Shown: positions 52,639 to 61,695 of the stretch, in pieces | Numbering within the stretch: position 1 is the stretch's first letter | Layout of the letters: each line of letters opens with the position of its first letter | Origin: JAWHQP01 sp032586195 | Lineage (GTDB): Bacteria > Pseudomonadota > Gammaproteobacteria > Enterobacterales > Pasteurellaceae | Direction: 5' to 3' | Assembly: GCA_032586195.1 (NCBI GenBank) | Contig: JAWHQP010000003.1 | Coordinates: 186,001-250,000, forward strand | DNA length: 64,000 bases | Notes under the pieces: model-generated | The model's input: only the letters and a program-made list of their open reading frames with translations | Databases searched by the model: none | What the model was told of the DNA's origin: nothing | Program-made: the position numbers and the translations under genes

Positions 52639-52973
52639 TCGCCTTGATATTTTATGGCTTGTCAAGGATATTAAGGTTAATCGGCAGTTTAGTCGGTGTA
52701 CCTGTAAACTATTGTTGAGGTGTAAATAACTTATTGGTTTTATTGTTATTTAACCGTTAGTAAACAATCTGTTCGTCCTGCAAGCGGAGATAATAGACAG
52801 ATTAAGCCTAATATAACCAGTATTATTTAAGAAGCGATGATGGGGAAGAGGTATTGATTGATTCAATCTGTTGGGATTATTAATGCCGATATTATGTAAC
52901 AATTGTGGAATAATTAATTGCTACATAATATCGAAAACTGCTTAATATAGCACCGCACTTTGGTGGTTAGGCG
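52639..52973. other. Gap between fis and afuC with a 47-base hairpin
   Basis: 335 bases without a recognisable gene. The main structure is an imperfect palindrome (52887-52933): a 12-bp arm CGATATTATGTA with its exact complement, one mismatch, then CAATT/AATTG around an 11-base loop. A uptake sequence follows at 52952-52960. The hairpin has no T run on either strand, so it is not a standard terminator. Confidence 0.6.
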
Positions 52974-54026
52974 TTATTCTTTTGCCAGTAAAAATACCCC
53001 TTGCTTATTTAAATGCACAAAGCCTTCGGTCATTTCGGAGGAGAAAAATTCAGGGTTAGCGTTTATAAGTAATTCTCTGCCGCCCCAATCGGCCACGATT
53101 TCCCAGTGATTGCCCATGTAAACGGCCTGTTTGATCCGACATTTCTGTGCAGCCTCACCTTCAGTTTTGAGACGAACGGCTTCCGGGCGGATACCGATCA
53201 GGCAAGGTCCGTCGGGCAGATTAAAATCCGCGTAATTGGTGAGTGGAAATCGATAGCAGTTGAGGTTAATTTCGCCTTGCTGCAATTCACCGTCGAAAAT
53301 GCTGCTTTCGCCCATAAAGTTCGCAAGAAACAGAGAATTCGGACGTTGATATAATTCTTTAGCCGGCGCTTTCTGCATAATTTTTCCTCTGTTCATCACG
53401 ATCACTTCGTCGGAAACGGCAAAAGCTTCGGTTTGATCATGGGTTACATAAAGCGAGGTAATATTGAGCTGTTGCTGCAATTCGCGGATTTTTTCCCGCA
53501 TAGAGCGGCGTAGGTTGGCATCAAGGTTACTGAGCGGTTCATCAAATAACAGCACCTTTGGTTTCAGCACCAAGGCACGGGCGAGGGCAACACGCTGTTG
53601 CTGGCCGCCTGAAATTTGATCCACAAAACGATCTTCAAATCCTGCCAAGTCAACTAATGCTAACGCTTCTTTTATCCGCTGCCGGCGTTCTTCGCTGCGG
53701 ATACCTTGCATTTTTAAACCATAGCCCACATTGTCGCCGATGGACATATGGGGAAAAAGAGCGTAGGACTGAAACACGATACAAATGTCACGCTGCTGAA
53801 TGGAAGATTTGGTTACATCTGCGCCGTCGATAAAAATTTGCCCGGAAGTCGGGGTTTCCAGACCGGCGACCAAACGTAAAATCGTGGTTTTACCGCAACC
53901 GGAAGGCCCGAGCAGAGTGACCATACTGCCTCGTTTAATGGTTAAATCCAAATTATCAATTACCACCGATTTACCGAAAGATTTGGTGATGTTTTTGAGT
54001 ACGAGAAATTGATTATTTTGATCCAT
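52974..54026 (-). CDS. afuC: ABC transporter ATP-binding protein AfuC/FbpC
   Basis: 350 residues. Walker A LLGPSGCGKTTILRLVAG near 35, Q-loop VFQSYALFPHM, signature ISGGQQQRVALARAL, Walker B VLLFDEPLSNLDANLR and switch HDQTEAF are all present. The C-terminal TOBE-like domain (about 250-350) includes GIRPEAVRLK. It energises the AfuAB importer. It is 10 bp after afuB. Confidence 0.9.
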   Translation of the reverse strand: MDQNNQFLVLKNITKSFGKSVVIDNLDLTIKRGSMVTLLGPSGCGKTTILRLVAGLETPTSGQIFIDGADVTKSSIQQRDICIVFQSYALFPHMSIGDNVGYGLKMQGIRSEERRQRIKEALALVDLAGFEDRFVDQISGGQQQRVALARALVLKPKVLLFDEPLSNLDANLRRSMREKIRELQQQLNITSLYVTHDQTEAFAVSDEVIVMNRGKIMQKAPAKELYQRPNSLFLANFMGESSIFDGELQQGEINLNCYRFPLTNYADFNLPDGPCLIGIRPEAVRLKTEGEAAQKCRIKQAVYMGNHWEIVADWGGRELLINANPEFFSSEMTEGFVHLNKQGVFLLAKE

Positions 54027-54036
54027 AATTAAAACC

Positions 54037-56094
54037 TTAATTCATTTTTTTCGCTTTAGAGCGTGCAATTCGAGTATCTCCGATAAACCAATCGAAGAAT
54101 AAAATAATTGCCATCATGACGACAATAAGAATAGAGCCATAGGCAATGGCTATGCCGTATTCGCCGTCTTCCACTCGGTTTAAAATATAGGCGGTGGCGA
54201 CGCGGGTATCGGCAGTGACGAGGAAAATAATGGCGCTCACGGTGGTCATCGCCCGCACAAAGCTGGTAACTAACGCCGAAAGCAAGGCAGGCTTGAGTAA
54301 TGGCAATACAATAAAAATAATGGTTTTAAGCGAGCTGCCTTTCAGCGAAAGTGAAGCCTCGTCAAGAGATTTATCCAGTTGGCCCAAGCCTGCAATAGCG
54401 GCACGCATACCGATCGGAAGATCCCGCATTACCATGGAAATAATGATGATAATACCCGTGCCGGTGATGTACATCGGTGCGTTGTTAAAAGCCAGAATAT
54501 AGGACACCCCCGCCACCGTACCGGGCACGGCAAAGCAAAGCATGGCGAGGAACTCCAAGGTTTTTTTGCCCTGGAAATCCTTACGCACGACGATATAGGC
54601 GATTAACAGGCCGAATAAAGCGGTGAGCGGGGCGGCGATACCGGCGTAGAATAAGGTATTAAGCAGGGAAGGCCATGCCCCGTCGGAAAGTCCCTGCCCG
54701 AACAGCATGCTGTAATTGTTCAGTGTCAGACGGTAATCCACGCCCCAGTTTACCGTGAAGCTGCCGTAGAAAATACTGCCGTACAGCACCAGATTAAAGA
54801 GGATCCACGCTCCTAAGGTGGCGATAATGGCGTATTTCAAACCGGTCGGTAAATCCTGTACGTCGCCGCGATAGGACTTGCCTGATACGGTTACGTACGA
54901 GCGGTTGCCGATCCACAGATACTGAATTACAAAGATCGCCAGAGAAAAAATCAATAGCATGGAGCCCAATGTGCTGGCGGAGGCGTAATCTAACTGTGAA
55001 CCGGCGATATAAAAGTAAATTTGTGTCGCGATAACGTCAAAGCTGCCGCCGAGTACCAGCGGATTACTGAAATCGGCGAGCGATTGAATAAAAACGATCA
55101 GAAATGAATTCGCCAAAGCAGGCCGTAGTAACGGAAAAATAATGTAATAAAAAGTTTGATAACGATTGGCCCGTAAGGTGTATGACGCTTCTTCAATGGA
55201 CGGGTGAATAGATTTCAATGCGCCGTCCAGCAGCATGAAGGAAACCGGAGAAAAAGCAAGAATCTGCGCAATCGCAATACCATTGAAACCATACAGCCAG
55301 TTGTAATCGGTAAAACCGAAATGATCAGACAAAAATTCGGTTACATAGCCCGAACGTCCCAGCATCAATGTTACCCCTAATCCCACTACGAAAGGCGGTG
55401 TCACAATGGGTAAAATGGAGAAAATCTTGCCGATAAAGGCGGTTTTTCGGGCAATACGCGTAGTGTAAAGAGCAAAAGCCAAACCGAAAATGGTGGAAAC
55501 AATCCCGACGAAACCTGATAACAACAGCGAGTTGCTAATTACCCGCACAATATAATTCTGCGATAAAATTCTCCATATTTGCTGCGGAGCGAAAGTATCA
55601 CCGTCATAAAACATGGATACAAAAATCGCTATGGTAGGGTACACGATAAAGAAGAAAATCAGCAGAACAATAGCAAGCAGCGAGGCGATAATAAATTTGT
55701 CCCCTTGCATTACTTTCAGTTTTGCTAATGCCAGAGTTGCTATTGCAGTGAGTGTAATCAACAGCACAATCACCGCATAACCCATACTGACTTTATAAAT
55801 GGTTGCCGTAATAAAGGCAAAAAGTGCGGTGCTGAAAATCAGAAAAATTTCAATCTTGGCTGTTTTCGTTTGTGATAATTTTAATTTCGGGATAAACAAA
55901 AACAGCAGCAGCGGCAAAAACCACAAGATAGTCAGATTGGGCGATGACCAGCCCATGGCCTGATAAAATTCGTCCGCGGTACTGTCTAATAAGCCGTAAT
56001 CCAATGCCCGGGCGGGCAGCAGCAAGAATGCAGCCAAAGATACGATAACCCAAAAACGCTCTTTTTGCAGAATTGAAGAATGAGTGTAATTCAT
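54037..56094 (-). CDS. afuB: ABC transporter permease AfuB/FbpB (two-domain)
   Basis: 685 residues with two fused permease halves, each with an EAA loop: SIHPSIEEASYTLRANRYQTF near 295 (split over adjacent helices) and QLDKSLDEASLSLKGSSLKT near 585. Twelve or more hydrophobic segments are seen. Single-chain dimeric permeases of this size are typical for AfuB/FbpB. An uptake core (55822-55830) lies in the N-terminal extension. It follows afuA after a hairpin. Confidence 0.9.
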   Translation of the reverse strand: MNYTHSSILQKERFWVIVSLAAFLLLPARALDYGLLDSTADEFYQAMGWSSPNLTILWFLPLLLFLFIPKLKLSQTKTAKIEIFLIFSTALFAFITATIYKVSMGYAVIVLLITLTAIATLALAKLKVMQGDKFIIASLLAIVLLIFFFIVYPTIAIFVSMFYDGDTFAPQQIWRILSQNYIVRVISNSLLLSGFVGIVSTIFGLAFALYTTRIARKTAFIGKIFSILPIVTPPFVVGLGVTLMLGRSGYVTEFLSDHFGFTDYNWLYGFNGIAIAQILAFSPVSFMLLDGALKSIHPSIEEASYTLRANRYQTFYYIIFPLLRPALANSFLIVFIQSLADFSNPLVLGGSFDVIATQIYFYIAGSQLDYASASTLGSMLLIFSLAIFVIQYLWIGNRSYVTVSGKSYRGDVQDLPTGLKYAIIATLGAWILFNLVLYGSIFYGSFTVNWGVDYRLTLNNYSMLFGQGLSDGAWPSLLNTLFYAGIAAPLTALFGLLIAYIVVRKDFQGKKTLEFLAMLCFAVPGTVAGVSYILAFNNAPMYITGTGIIIIISMVMRDLPIGMRAAIAGLGQLDKSLDEASLSLKGSSLKTIIFIVLPLLKPALLSALVTSFVRAMTTVSAIIFLVTADTRVATAYILNRVEDGEYGIAIAYGSILIVVMMAIILFFDWFIGDTRIARSKAKKMN

Positions 56095-56146
56095 ACTACC
56101 TCACATATTGATAGCACATTTCCTATTATGCGGAACACAAAGCAAC

Positions 56147-56172
56147 GGTGTGGTAGGAAAACTTACCACACC
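56147..56172 (-). promoter_or_regulatory. Intercistronic hairpin between afuA and afuB
   Basis: GGTGTGGTA and TACCACACC form a perfect 9-bp stem with an 8-base loop in the 92-bp gap. There is no T run after it. Such structures commonly protect the binding-protein mRNA or reduce read-through, so more binding protein than permease is made. Confidence 0.6.
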
Positions 56173-56186
56173 TGATAGGTTTGACA

Positions 56187-57227
56187 TTATTTGGCTAATT
56201 TAACCTCTTGTACCCATTTTTCAATTAAACGTTTGCGTTCGTCCGCTGCTCCGTATTTCTCAAAGTCATAGTCAATCAATTGAAGTTTTAACGGAGAAAA
56301 AGCGGTAGGGGATTGCTCGGCCGTAGTGTTCAGTAAGGTTTGATAGGAATCGCCCTTACGCCATAAAATTTCCTGTCCTTCTTTGGAAAGCGCGAAATCC
56401 ACGAATTTCTTGGCGTTGTCCATATTACGTGCTCCTTTCAGAATGCTTAAACCTCCCAGTTCGTACCCCGTGCCTTCACATGGCACGATTAATTCGATTG
56501 GCGCTCCGTTTTTCTTTTCCATCGCATAGTCATGCAGGAAACCGATACCGATTGTCGCTTCGCCGCGCGCAGCACTGCGTGATGGCGTAATGCCGGATTT
56601 GGTATATTGAGAAATATTCGGGTGTAACCGGCGGAAGTAATCAAAGGCTTTATCTTCACCCCAGAGCTGCGTGAAAGTGGCGATAGCGGTATAAGCCGTG
56701 CCCGAGCTTTGCGGGTCGGCGATTTGAATTTCACCTTTTAAACGGGGATCCGTCAGATCGTTCCAGCATTTAGGCATTTCGTTAATACCCAGTTTTTTCA
56801 AGCGTTCGGTGTTTATGCCGAAGCCCAAAATGCCCATATAAATAGCGGAAGCATAATTGCCTTTCACTTTGGCAGGATCTCGGAACTGTTCCATTATCTG
56901 ATCAATGTTAGGTGAACGATAGGCTTCCAGTAAACCCAATTCGGCCGCCTGTGCCTGAGGATCAAAGGTACCGCCGTACCATACGTCTGCCTGCGGGTTA
57001 TTTTTTTCTGCTTCTACTTTGGCGAAAGTGCTGCCCGAACCGTTACGGATAAAAGAGGTTTTGACATCGTATTTTTTGCCGAATTCTTGCGTAACCGCCT
57101 CGCAAACTTGATTGGTCGCACTGCAATAGACAACTAAACGCCCTTTAGCGTTAGCCTGTACGCTGAACATTAAACCCGTGCCGATGAGAGCGGTTGAAAC
57201 CGCAAGAGAAAGCTTTTTAAATTGCAT
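56187..57227 (-). CDS. afuA: Periplasmic binding protein AfuA, probably for hexose phosphates
   Basis: 346 residues from ATG 57227, with signal peptide ending SVQANA. Commonly labelled ferric-iron binding (FbpA family), but it lacks the twin-Tyr iron site. Numbering the mature protein from the Lys after the signal, Ser37 (NGSGST), His205 and Asp206 (GFLHDY) and Glu229 (GTGYEL) fall where I recall the sugar-phosphate contacts of A. pleuropneumoniae AfuA. Also shared is the N-terminal CSATNQVC segment with two cysteines. It likely imports glucose-6- or fructose-6-phosphate. First gene of the operon. Confidence 0.85.
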   Translation of the reverse strand: MQFKKLSLAVSTALIGTGLMFSVQANAKGRLVVYCSATNQVCEAVTQEFGKKYDVKTSFIRNGSGSTFAKVEAEKNNPQADVWYGGTFDPQAQAAELGLLEAYRSPNIDQIMEQFRDPAKVKGNYASAIYMGILGFGINTERLKKLGINEMPKCWNDLTDPRLKGEIQIADPQSSGTAYTAIATFTQLWGEDKAFDYFRRLHPNISQYTKSGITPSRSAARGEATIGIGFLHDYAMEKKNGAPIELIVPCEGTGYELGGLSILKGARNMDNAKKFVDFALSKEGQEILWRKGDSYQTLLNTTAEQSPTAFSPLKLQLIDYDFEKYGAADERKRLIEKWVQEVKLAK

Positions 57228-57295
57228 AGTTCTGTTCCTTAATGTTAAAAAAGAATCCATATAAATGAATTTTATAGAATTTTTTTTATTAATAC

Positions 57296-57311
57296 CGTGA
57301 AGTGCTTCACA
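57296..57311 (-). promoter_or_regulatory. Candidate CRP site upstream of afuA
   Basis: The plus strand reads CGTGA-AGTGCT-TCACA, 9 of 10 core bases of the CRP consensus, 69 bp upstream of the afuA start. It fits catabolite control of a sugar-phosphate importer. udk, divergent, starts 110 bp away. Confidence 0.5.
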
Positions 57312-57420
57312 AATCGGCAGATTATCCGGATTTTCTTTAGATTTCTTACGGTAAAACTATTAAAAAGCACGGTTCTTCTTTATAATTGGCGGAATCTTTA
57401 CTCTCACTTAGGAATCCATC

Positions 57421-58071
57421 ATGTCTGAATTAAATATGCCCTCCTGCATTATTATCGGTATTGCGGGTGCCTCCGCCTCGGGCAAAAGTCTAATTGCCTC
57501 AACGGTTCACCGTGAGTTATGCGATGAACTCGGTTGTGAAGAAATCGGTATTATTTCAGAAGATTCCTATTATAAAGATCAAAGCCATCTGGACTTTGAA
57601 ACCCGTACCAAGACCAATTACGATCACCCTAATTCCATGGATCGTGATCTGTTAATTGAGCATCTGAAACTGCTCAAACGGGGTGAAGCGGTGGATATTC
57701 CGGTTTATAGTTATTCGGAACATAACCGTACGGGCGAGGTAACGCATTTTGTACCGCGGAAAATCATCATTTTAGAAGGTATTTTATTGCTCACGGATGA
57801 GCGCGTACGAAATGAATTGAACGTATCTGTGTTTGTGGATGCTCCGCTGGATATTTGTTTTATCCGCCGCTTAAAACGTGACATGCTGGAACGCGGACGT
57901 TCCATGGATTCGGTGATCGAACAGTATCGGGCTACCGTGCGCCCGATGTATCTCCAGTTTATTGAACCGTCAAAGCAATACGCCGATATTATCATTCCGC
58001 GCGGCGGTAAAAATCGGGTGGCCATCAATATGCTGAAGGCGCAGATTATGCACTTACTGGGCAAAAAATAA
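57421..58071 (+). CDS. udk: Uridine/cytidine kinase
   Basis: 216 residues. P-loop GIAGASASGKSLIAS near 14, EDSYYKDQSHL, FDAPLDICFIRRLKRD-type lid region (VDAPLDICFIRRL) and DIIIPRGGKNRVAINML at the C-terminus are uridine kinase signatures. It salvages pyrimidine nucleosides to UMP/CMP. It is followed by dcd after 9 bp, the same pair as in enterobacteria and Haemophilus. Confidence 0.97.
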   Translation: MSELNMPSCIIIGIAGASASGKSLIASTVHRELCDELGCEEIGIISEDSYYKDQSHLDFETRTKTNYDHPNSMDRDLLIEHLKLLKRGEAVDIPVYSYSEHNRTGEVTHFVPRKIIILEGILLLTDERVRNELNVSVFVDAPLDICFIRRLKRDMLERGRSMDSVIEQYRATVRPMYLQFIEPSKQYADIIIPRGGKNRVAINMLKAQIMHLLGKK

Positions 58072-58080
58072 GGAATTGCG

Positions 58081-58665
58081 ATGAGATTATGTGATACAGA
58101 TATTGAACGCTATTTAGACGAAGGCTTAATTGAAATTTCACCGCGTCCCGGTAATGACAAGATAAACGGGGCCACCATTGATTTACGTTTGGGGAATTCT
58201 TTTCGTGTGTTTCGTGAACATTCCGCTCCTTTTATCGATGTAAGCGGTCCGCGCGAAGAAGTTACCGCGCAATTGGAACGGGTAATGAGCGATGAAATCC
58301 TCATCGGTGACGATGAAGCGTTTTTCCTGCATCCGGGAGCGTTAGCCCTGGCAACAACTTTTGAGAGCATTAAATTACCAGCCGATATTATCGGCTGGCT
58401 GGACGGGCGTTCTTCGCTGGCCCGTTTGGGATTAATGGTACACGTAACGGCTCACCGTATCGATCCGGGCTGGGAAGGCAGGATCGTACTGGAATTTTAT
58501 AATTCGGGCAAACTGCCGCTCGCTTTGCGTCCGAATATGATTATCGGTGCGTTAAGTTTTGAAGTGCTCAGCGGCATGGCGGCCCGTCCTTATAATCGAC
58601 GTCGGGATGCCAAGTATAAAAATCAGCAAAGCGCGGTGGCAAGCCGTATTAACGAGGATAAATAA
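58081..58665 (+). CDS. dcd: dCTP deaminase
   Basis: 194 residues, usual length. Motifs of the trimeric dUTPase-like fold: NGATIDLRLGNSF, DGRSSLARLGLMVHVTAHR with the catalytic region, DPGWEGRIVLEFYNSG (Glu general base) and RPNMIIGALSFE. It makes dUTP for thymidylate synthesis. Variant uptake core AAGCGCGGT lies in frame near the end (58629-58637). Confidence 0.97.
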   Translation: MRLCDTDIERYLDEGLIEISPRPGNDKINGATIDLRLGNSFRVFREHSAPFIDVSGPREEVTAQLERVMSDEILIGDDEAFFLHPGALALATTFESIKLPADIIGWLDGRSSLARLGLMVHVTAHRIDPGWEGRIVLEFYNSGKLPLALRPNMIIGALSFEVLSGMAARPYNRRRDAKYKNQQSAVASRINEDK

Positions 58666-58677
58666 AAGGTCGTAGTT

Positions 58678-60045
58678 ATGTGGAAAAAAGCGGTTATCGC
58701 ATTATTGGCGGCGATAATAATTGCTTGCGGTGTGATTTATGTTCAAAAAGAGAAAATGGCCGCTAGGCTAACGCAATTACTGACTCAGCAGGGAATCGAG
58801 GTGGAGCGCCTCGATTTTCATTTTTTACCGTTGCCGGGTTTTACCGCTCAGAATATAACGTATTGCCTGCATAAAAGTTTCGATAATAGCCGTAATAGCC
58901 ACAAAGTGCGGTGCTTTTTTTTCGAGAATTCGCAGCTTGATTTCAAACTTTTTTCCGCTCTTATCGGAAATTTTATGCTTGACGAACTGCGTTTAACCAA
59001 CGGCAGGCTGCAAATGGCGAATCAGCCCGTACCGGATTATCAACAGATTCAGTTTTCGCTCAAACCTCATGCTTTGAATATGCAGGGTATTGATGAATTG
59101 ATGGATTATATCGCTGGTAAACCTATGCAAAATGAACATGCGGAACAATGGATTTATGAATTTCACCTTACCGGCACAACGGCCGTTCAGGATCAGTTCA
59201 GTTTGGCGTCAAAACTGAAATTATTGCCTGCCGGTGTTGCCATTAAGGATACCGATTTGGCCTATAACAACGGTCGGAATTTTACCGCACGGATCGATAC
59301 GGGCTATATCAAATCCATTGATACGACAAAATCAGATTATCAGATTCACTTCAATCAACTGGTGGTGAATCAGCAGGATTTGGGTAAAATCGATGCCCGC
59401 GTTTTATTGCCTCAGGATAAATATAACCGCTATGTTGCGGCTTTCACATCTTCCGCCTGTCGGCAATGTACATCGAATTTTGAGTATCAGGATCTCAATG
59501 TGCATACGAAACACGTTCAGTTTTCCACGGTAGGTTTTCCTGCTGAAAAACTGTTGGGAATATTGAAATTGCCTGTATTGTTGAGCGGTAACGCGAATTT
59601 GCAGGCGAACGTGACATTAAGCGATCTTAATCCGACGGAAGGAAAAGTTACCCTGAATATTGAAAACGGCAAAATCAAGGGGCTGAACTTGCTGGCGTTA
59701 GTGAGCCAGTACCTGCCGATTAATTACGATGAAGACAAAGTGCGGGACGCAGAAACCGAATTTTATCAATATCGTTCGGCTTTTGGTTGGGTAGGAGAAC
59801 ATATTCATGCCGAAAATATTGCCGTTCAAACCAAGGAATTGGCCATAAAGGGCACAGGATATATAAACCTCGCCGAAATGAAATGTGATATTAATATGAA
59901 TATCGGGCTTAATAATGAAAAATATAAATCGGTGGCATTACCCATTCATTTTTTTGATCACTGTGCTTCGCCGCAGTATAAGGTTGAAATCACCCCGGCT
60001 TTTAAAAAACAATTAAAACAGTTTTTAAAGGACCGACTCAAATAA
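58678..60045 (+). CDS. AsmA-family protein
   Basis: 455 residues with one N-terminal membrane anchor (KAVIALLAAIIIACGVIYV). The C-terminal AsmA-like part includes LSGNANLQANVTLSDLNPTE and FDHCASPQYKVEITPAFK. AsmA proteins are inner-membrane anchored, periplasmic, and linked to outer-membrane lipid and protein homeostasis. The extended uptake sequence at 58904-58912 plus flanking T run encodes KVRCFFFEN, which interrupts otherwise ordinary sequence. It lies between dcd and sotB, 12 bp after dcd. Confidence 0.85.
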   Translation: MWKKAVIALLAAIIIACGVIYVQKEKMAARLTQLLTQQGIEVERLDFHFLPLPGFTAQNITYCLHKSFDNSRNSHKVRCFFFENSQLDFKLFSALIGNFMLDELRLTNGRLQMANQPVPDYQQIQFSLKPHALNMQGIDELMDYIAGKPMQNEHAEQWIYEFHLTGTTAVQDQFSLASKLKLLPAGVAIKDTDLAYNNGRNFTARIDTGYIKSIDTTKSDYQIHFNQLVVNQQDLGKIDARVLLPQDKYNRYVAAFTSSACRQCTSNFEYQDLNVHTKHVQFSTVGFPAEKLLGILKLPVLLSGNANLQANVTLSDLNPTEGKVTLNIENGKIKGLNLLALVSQYLPINYDEDKVRDAETEFYQYRSAFGWVGEHIHAENIAVQTKELAIKGTGYINLAEMKCDINMNIGLNNEKYKSVALPIHFFDHCASPQYKVEITPAFKKQLKQFLKDRLK

Positions 60046-60067
60046 AAGAATTTAGAGATAGCAAAAT

Positions 60068-61258
60068 ATGAAAGATCATAAAGTCGCGCAGCGAATTGCC
60101 TATTTCCGTGTAATGACAATGGCATTCGCTGCCTTTATTTTTAATACGACGGAATATATTCCCGTTGCGTTACTTTCCGATATCGCGCAGAGTTTTGATA
60201 TGACGGTGGACAGCACGGGCTGGATGATCACCATTTATGCCTGGGTGGTTTCCCTGATGTCACTGCCCTTTATGTTGTTGACGGTAAAATTAGAACGCCG
60301 CAGTTTGCTGATTAAACTGTTTATCCTGTTTATCGCCAGCCATGTACTTTCGGTTTTTGCGTGGAATTATTGGATTTTACTGTTGAGCCGTATCGGTATC
60401 GCTTTTTCTCATGCTGTGTTCTGGTCGATTACGTCGGCGCTCACCATTCGTATTGCTCCCAAGGGTAAACAAACTCAGGCACTCGGCCTGCTGGCAATGG
60501 GATCTGCCCTTGCCATGGTGCTCGGTCTGCCGCTCGGTCGTGTGATCGGACAATTGTTCGGCTGGCGGACGACCTTTGCTATTATCGGTATCATCGCCTT
60601 TGTCGTCATGCTGGTGCTGGCTCGTTTACTGCCGCATTTACCGAGCAAAAATTCAGGTTCATTGGCCAGCGTACCGTTGCTGCTTAAACGTCCGATTCTG
60701 ATCGGCATTTACGCCATTACGGTGATTATGGTATCCGCCCATTTTACCGCCTATAGCTATATTGAACCCTTTATGCTGAATATCGGCAATATGTCCGCCG
60801 AAACGGCAACCGCAGCGTTGTTCGTGTTTGGCTTATCGGGTATTACCGCAAGCCTGTTGTTCGGGCGTTTGTATCGCTTAGGCCCGGCAAAATTTTTGGT
60901 CAGTATGATGATATTGCTCACGGGCTCACTGTTTTTATTATTGCCGCTGAGCCATAACGCTTTCTTTATGTTTCTGTTGATTTTTATTTGGGGTATTGGT
61001 ATTTCGGGCATCGGCTTAAGCCTGCAAATGCGTGTACTACAGCTTGCTCCCGACGCGACGGATGTGGCGATGTCCATGTTCTCGGGGATTTACAATATCG
61101 GTATCGGCGGCGGAGCATTAATCGGCGGGCAGGTGATGAAGTTTTTAGGCCTGTCCGGTATCGGCTTTGTAGGCATGGTGTTGGGCGGCATCGGCACGCT
61201 GATGTTTATCCGTCTGCATATGAAATACCGTCATTTGGCCATTAAGGGAATTAAATAG
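60068..61258 (+). CDS. sotB: Sugar efflux transporter SotB (MFS)
   Basis: 396 residues and 12 helices. AAFIFNTTEYIPVALLSDIA, TIYAWVVSLMSLPFML, SRIGIAFSHAVFWSI, MVLGLPLGRVIGQLFGWR and LAPDATDVAMSMFSGIYNIG match E. coli SotB (YdeA), an exporter of arabinose and other sugars. It ends the udk-dcd-asmA-like run, 22 bp after the AsmA-family gene. An uptake sequence follows the stop (61264-61272). Confidence 0.92.
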   Translation: MKDHKVAQRIAYFRVMTMAFAAFIFNTTEYIPVALLSDIAQSFDMTVDSTGWMITIYAWVVSLMSLPFMLLTVKLERRSLLIKLFILFIASHVLSVFAWNYWILLLSRIGIAFSHAVFWSITSALTIRIAPKGKQTQALGLLAMGSALAMVLGLPLGRVIGQLFGWRTTFAIIGIIAFVVMLVLARLLPHLPSKNSGSLASVPLLLKRPILIGIYAITVIMVSAHFTAYSYIEPFMLNIGNMSAETATAALFVFGLSGITASLLFGRLYRLGPAKFLVSMMILLTGSLFLLLPLSHNAFFMFLLIFIWGIGISGIGLSLQMRVLQLAPDATDVAMSMFSGIYNIGIGGGALIGGQVMKFLGLSGIGFVGMVLGGIGTLMFIRLHMKYRHLAIKGIK

Positions 61259-61395
61259 ATAAAAAGTGCGGTGCTAAAAAAAGCATTATTTTTTAAACGT
61301 TGGCTTTGCTAACGGTGCCGAAGGATAGCAATTTTTATGAAAAGTTGCGTATAAATTCCGAGTTTTGAGGGTGACATTGTGAGAGTGATATTGAA

Positions 61396-61482
61396 TGGTG
61401 CCCAAAGTCGGGCTCGAACCGACACGTCCGTAAGGACACTAGCACCTGAAGCTAGCGCGTCTACCAATTCCGCCATCTGGGC
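61396..61482 (-). tRNA. tRNA-Leu (CAG)
   Basis: An 87-base class II tRNA on the minus strand starting GCCCAGATGGCGGAATTGG and ending with encoded CCA. The anticodon arm CTAGC-TTCAGGT-GCTAG gives anticodon CAG (leucine). A long variable arm (TGTCCTTACGGACG) and T arm with GGTTCGAGCCC are present. It lies between sotB and valS, both on the other strand. Confidence 0.96.
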
Positions 61483-61499
61483 TTGCTGGAATGGGCGTA

Positions 61500-61528
61500 A
61501 GAGTAATGATTTATGTTGATGTTGTCAA
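61500..61528 (-). promoter_or_regulatory. Promoter of tRNA-Leu
   Basis: The minus strand has a perfect -35 TTGACA (61528-61523), a 17-base spacer and a weak -10 TACTCT (61505-61500), 18 bp before the tRNA. Confidence 0.55.
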
Positions 61529-61695
61529 CAGTTTCTTGTCGCCGCACTGACGGCTGGCGAATTTTTAGGCAATAGGTTTGATTTTTAACGATATTTGCAC
61601 CGAATCCAAACCGCTTGTCTTTTTGCATTGAGAACCGATTTTCGGTAAAATTAGCCGTTTTTATTTTGTAAAATCAGACATTACACGAGAAATTT

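Noticed and set aside
57228..57420. Fur box in the afuA promoter
   Set aside because: No 19-bp GATAAT-type inverted repeat could be found; only a CRP-like site is visible.
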